Source: Hydrogenophaga sp. (GTDB taxonomy: Bacteria > Pseudomonadota > Gammaproteobacteria > Burkholderiales > Burkholderiaceae_C). From it: a stretch of DNA of 7,259 nucleotides. The position numbers and the translations under genes are program-made. The notes under the pieces were generated by a model. The model was given only the letters and a program-made list of their open reading frames with translations. It ran no database searches and was not told the origin of the DNA. The number at the start of each line of letters is the position of its first letter. Within the stretch, counting starts at the first letter, position 1. Location: the NCBI GenBank assembly GCA_030684755.1, contig JAUXXN010000166.1, forward strand, positions 1-7,259, written 5' to 3'. Below, piece by piece: positions 4,737 through 7,259 of the stretch.

Positions 4737-6053
4737 ATGAGCAACGTTGAACTCGCCCTCTGGTCCTTTCCGGTCCTGCTTTTTCTAATTTTTATTCGCA
4801 TCCCCATTGGCCTGTCCATGCTGGTGTGCGGCCTCGCTGGCGCCTGGGTGGTGTACGGATCGTACATGCCCATCTTGAACCAGCTCAAGCAGGTCACCTA
4901 CAGCACCTTCTCTAGCTATTCGCTCTCGGTCATTCCGCTGTTTTTGCTCATGGGCCAGTTTGCTGCGCTGGGGGGCTTGTCACAAGCCCTGTTCAAGGCG
5001 GCTGAGGCCTGGATTGGTCACCGCAAAGGCGGTGTGGCCATGGCGGCGGTGGGCGCCTGTGCTGGCTTTGGTGCCATTTGCGGCTCGTCGCTGGCCACAG
5101 CCGCCACCATGGGCCAGGTGGCTCTGCCCGAACTCAAGCGCGCAGGCTACGCTGGCGGCATTTCTACCGCAGCGCTGGCGGCCGGCGGCACGCTGGGTAT
5201 TTTGATTCCACCCTCGGTGGTGCTGGTGATCTACGCGATTTTGACCGAGCAAAACATTGCCAAGCTGTTCCTGGCGGCTTTCGTGCCCGGCATTTTGGCG
5301 GCCATGGGCTACATGATCGTGATCGCCATTTATGCCCGCGTGAAGCCCAAAGAAATGGGTTCCATGGCGCCCATGCCCATGAAAGACCGCTGGATCGCCA
5401 CCGCCAAGGTGTGGCCCGTGATGCTGATCTTCGTTGCGGTGGTTGGCGGCATTTATACCGGTCTGTTCACGCCTACCGAAGGTGCTGCCATTGGCGCGTT
5501 CGGCACCGGTCTGGCGGCCTGGTTCAGCGGTGGCCTGAACCGCAAAACTTTTCTCGGTGCCATTTTGGGCACGGCCGTAGCGACCGGCATGATTTTCATG
5601 ATCGTGCTCGGTGCTGGTGTTTACAACACCTTCCTGGCGCTTTCGCAACTGCCACAAGAAGCCGCGCAAATGGTGGGTGCCTCTGGGCTCAACCCGTGGG
5701 TGGTGCTGGTGGCTATCTTGTTTCTTTATGTGGTGCTGGGCTGTTTCATGGATTCTCTGTCCATGATCCTGCTGACCATTCCGGTGTTTTTCCCCATTGT
5801 GTCGGTGCTCGACTTTGGTCTGTCCCCTGAGGAATTCGCCATCTGGTTCGGCATTTTGGTGCTGATCGTGGTGGAGGTGGGGCTGATCACGCCGCCGGTG
5901 GGCATGAACCTGTTCGTCATCAACTCGATGGCGCGCGACACGCCCATTACCCAGACCTACCGCGCCATCATGCCGTTCGTGGCGAGCGACTTCATTCGCA
6001 CCGCTATTTTGGTGGCGTTCCCCGGTATCACCTTGTTTGTGCTGCGGCTTTAG
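4737..6053 (+). CDS. dctM: TRAP transporter large permease subunit, DctM family
   Basis: At 438 residues this is full length for a DctM without fusion to DctQ. CAGGA (4724-4728) lies eight bases before the ATG, inside the end of dctQ. It is hydrophobic throughout, with roughly a dozen membrane segments and two re-entrant hairpin regions. Recognisable DctM motifs are IRIPIGLSM (20-28), FGAICGSSLATAATMG (111-126), GGTLGILIPPS (150-160), GIYTGLFTPTEGAAIGAF (238-255), LGCFMDSLSMILLTIPVFFPI split at 334-354, and GLITPPVGMNLFV (382-394). The two hairpin regions correspond to the sodium- and substrate-binding core of TRAP elevator transporters. Nothing is broken or missing. Only one DctQM pair is seen for two DctP copies. 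No clear terminator follows; a hairpin without a U-tract lies just downstream. Confidence 0.96.
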   Translation: MSNVELALWSFPVLLFLIFIRIPIGLSMLVCGLAGAWVVYGSYMPILNQLKQVTYSTFSSYSLSVIPLFLLMGQFAALGGLSQALFKAAEAWIGHRKGGVAMAAVGACAGFGAICGSSLATAATMGQVALPELKRAGYAGGISTAALAAGGTLGILIPPSVVLVIYAILTEQNIAKLFLAAFVPGILAAMGYMIVIAIYARVKPKEMGSMAPMPMKDRWIATAKVWPVMLIFVAVVGGIYTGLFTPTEGAAIGAFGTGLAAWFSGGLNRKTFLGAILGTAVATGMIFMIVLGAGVYNTFLALSQLPQEAAQMVGASGLNPWVVLVAILFLYVVLGCFMDSLSMILLTIPVFFPIVSVLDFGLSPEEFAIWFGILVLIVVEVGLITPPVGMNLFVINSMARDTPITQTYRAIMPFVASDFIRTAILVAFPGITLFVLRL

Positions 6054-6064
6054 TTGTCAGCGCG

Positions 6065-6090
6065 CTATCAAGCTATGGCATAGCAGATAG
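6065..6090. repeat. Imperfect hairpin after dctM
   Basis: CTATC (6065-6069) pairs with GATAG (6086-6090), and GCTAT (6072-6076) pairs with ATAGC (6080-6084) around a GGC loop, with a small internal loop between the two stems. There is no T-run after it, so efficient intrinsic termination is doubtful. It could be a decayed intergenic repeat or an mRNA-stabilising stem. It starts 12 bases after the dctM stop. Confidence 0.4.
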
Positions 6091-6119
6091 GTTCGCACCT
6101 GCGTTGCAGGCCCTATCCA

Positions 6120-6148
6120 TTGGCTCTACATTGCGTTAGACCTATCGT
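6120..6148 (+). promoter_or_regulatory. Weak candidate promoter for the Bug/TctC gene
   Basis: TTGGCT (6120-6125) and TATCGT (6143-6148) are 17 bases apart, each with four of six consensus bases. It would start transcription about 15 bases before the ATG at 6170. The match is modest and read-through from dctM is an alternative. Confidence 0.22.
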
Positions 6149-6169
6149 TCTTAAAACTGGAGACATCAC

Positions 6170-7159
6170 ATGCAAAAACAACCAACGATGAGCCGCCGAA
6201 CCCTGCTGGGAAGTGCCATTGCCGCCGCAGCTCTCGGCTTGGGCGGTCCTGCCGCTGCGCAAGGCTTTCCCAACAAGAATATCCGCATTGTGGTTCCGTT
6301 TGGTGCTGGTGGTGCCGGCGATCTTACGGCGCGTACGGTAGCCGCCGAGATGAGCAAATCGCTGGGTCGCCCAGTAATGATTGAGAACCGCCCAGGCGCT
6401 GGTGGTGTCGTTGCTGCGGAAAGCGTAGCCCGCGCCGAGCCTGATGGCCACACCCTTTTTCTCATGTCCAACGGAACGGCCGTTACGGCCGGGCTGTTCA
6501 AAAGCCTGCCTTACGATACGTTGAAAGATTTCGCGCCAGTGTCTACTCTGGGTACCTTTGACATGGTAGTGATGGTGCCCAGCGATTCGCCTTTCAGCAC
6601 CCTGGGAGAACTGGTTCGCTTTGCCAAGGCTAACCCTGGCAAGCTCAACGTAGGCAGCATCAACATCGGCAGCACACAAAATCTGGCGGCCGAGTTGTTC
6701 AAAAGCACAGCCGAGATAGAGGTGCAAATCGTGCCGTTTAACGGGACTCCAGCACTGATTGGTGCTTTGCGCGGTAAGCAGGTGGATGTGGGCGTAGAAA
6801 TTTTAGGCCCTGCGCTAGCGCAGATCCGCGCAGGTACCTTGAGGGCACTGGCGCTCACCGGGCCCAAGCGTTCCAACATGTTGCCTGATGTCCCGACCGC
6901 TGTGGAGCAGGGTGTCAAGGGCTTTTTAGCTACTTCCTGGAACGGCCTGGCCGTACCCGCAAAGACCCCGCGCGAAGTGGTCATGCGGTTGAACCAGAGC
7001 ATCAATGCAGCATTGGAAAACGCAGAAGTTCGCAAGAAACTGGCGGATCTGAACATCGACCCCGACGGCAGCACGCCCGAGCAGGCGGCCGAGTTGCTAG
7101 CCGCTGACATTAAACGCTGGAGTGGTGTGATCGAGCGTGCGGGGATTCCAAAGCAGTGA
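6170..7159 (+). CDS. Bug/TctC-family tripartite tricarboxylate solute-binding protein
   Basis: The protein has 329 residues, typical for Bug proteins. GGAGA (6159-6163) lies six bases before the ATG; M7 is a possible internal start but lacks a ribosome site. SRRTLLG (8-14) followed by an Ala/Gly-rich core and AAA/QG (28-32) is a good twin-arginine export signal. Family landmarks follow: IRIVVPFGAGGAGDLTAR (about 38-55), IENRPGAGG (71-79), PDGHTL (91-96), LPYDTLKDFAPV (113-124), PFNGTPALIGALRGKQVDV (about 189-207), and TAVEQGVKGF with SWNGLAVP towards the C-terminus. Bug proteins bind carboxylates or related small molecules in the periplasm. Betaproteobacteria carry many without neighbouring TctA/TctB permease genes, as here within the window. 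It is not homologous to the DctP proteins and is unlikely to serve DctQM directly. Its ligand is unknown; shared control with the TRAP genes is possible but unproven. Confidence 0.95.
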   Translation: MQKQPTMSRRTLLGSAIAAAALGLGGPAAAQGFPNKNIRIVVPFGAGGAGDLTARTVAAEMSKSLGRPVMIENRPGAGGVVAAESVARAEPDGHTLFLMSNGTAVTAGLFKSLPYDTLKDFAPVSTLGTFDMVVMVPSDSPFSTLGELVRFAKANPGKLNVGSINIGSTQNLAAELFKSTAEIEVQIVPFNGTPALIGALRGKQVDVGVEILGPALAQIRAGTLRALALTGPKRSNMLPDVPTAVEQGVKGFLATSWNGLAVPAKTPREVVMRLNQSINAALENAEVRKKLADLNIDPDGSTPEQAAELLAADIKRWSGVIERAGIPKQ

Positions 7160-7259
7160 GCTCACGGTGTTTGATGATGCGACTACCTGAAGCACTGTCC
7201 TGAATGGGTTGTGGATGCGTAATGCGTCTCTTCATCTTGAGCGTTCAGGCTGTCGCAGC

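Noticed and set aside
4980..5669. Long open frames on both strands inside dctM and other genes
   Set aside because: They are shadows caused by codon bias in GC-rich genes, contain no recognisable domain, and lie inside intact conserved coding sequence.
7222..7259. A frame beginning MRLFILSVQAVA that runs off the right edge
   Set aside because: Only 12 codons are visible and no clear ribosome site precedes it. It could be the start of a next gene but cannot be supported.

Overview
The window looks like chromosomal DNA of a betaproteobacterium, most likely Burkholderiales/Comamonadaceae. The reasons are moderate-to-high GC coding sequence, a Bug (TctC-family) solute-binding protein with no partner permease in view, an FCD-type GntR regulator and a metal-dependent amidohydrolase next to a TRAP uptake system. 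This is a typical accessory catabolic or uptake neighbourhood for organic acids or aromatic acids. The genus is inference and was not tested.

All supported genes are on the + strand. From left to right: the 3' end of an amidohydrolase-2 family enzyme (1-324) followed by a weak terminator-like hairpin; a GntR/FCD regulator (455-1246) with a perfect palindrome just before its start codon; two tandem DctP-type TRAP solute-binding proteins (1399-2439 and 2735-3763), about 72% identical by my hand alignment of the mature parts; a 449-base gene-free stretch; the TRAP membrane pair dctQ (4213-4734) and dctM (4737-6053), two bases apart; and a Bug/TctC solute-binding protein with a twin-arginine signal (6170-7159). 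The last 100 bases hold no supported gene.

The probable working unit is one TRAP transporter. Either periplasmic DctP protein captures a carboxylated solute and hands it to the single DctQM membrane complex, which imports it with a sodium gradient. The FCD regulator probably senses a small carboxylic acid and controls itself and perhaps the uptake genes. The amidohydrolase may act on the imported compound or a breakdown product. The substrate cannot be read from the sequence.

Transcription seems split into blocks. Each DctP gene is followed by a strong intrinsic terminator (2489-2522, 3811-3848). dctP2 has a candidate activator-dependent promoter with a GGG-N6-CCC box centred near -41.5, and dctQM has its own candidate promoter (4095-4122). 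I found no clearly novel system, CRISPR array, insertion sequence, tRNA or rRNA. The points worth a second look are the duplicated binding protein with separate transcription units, the regulatory palindromes, and the Bug protein beside a TRAP system.
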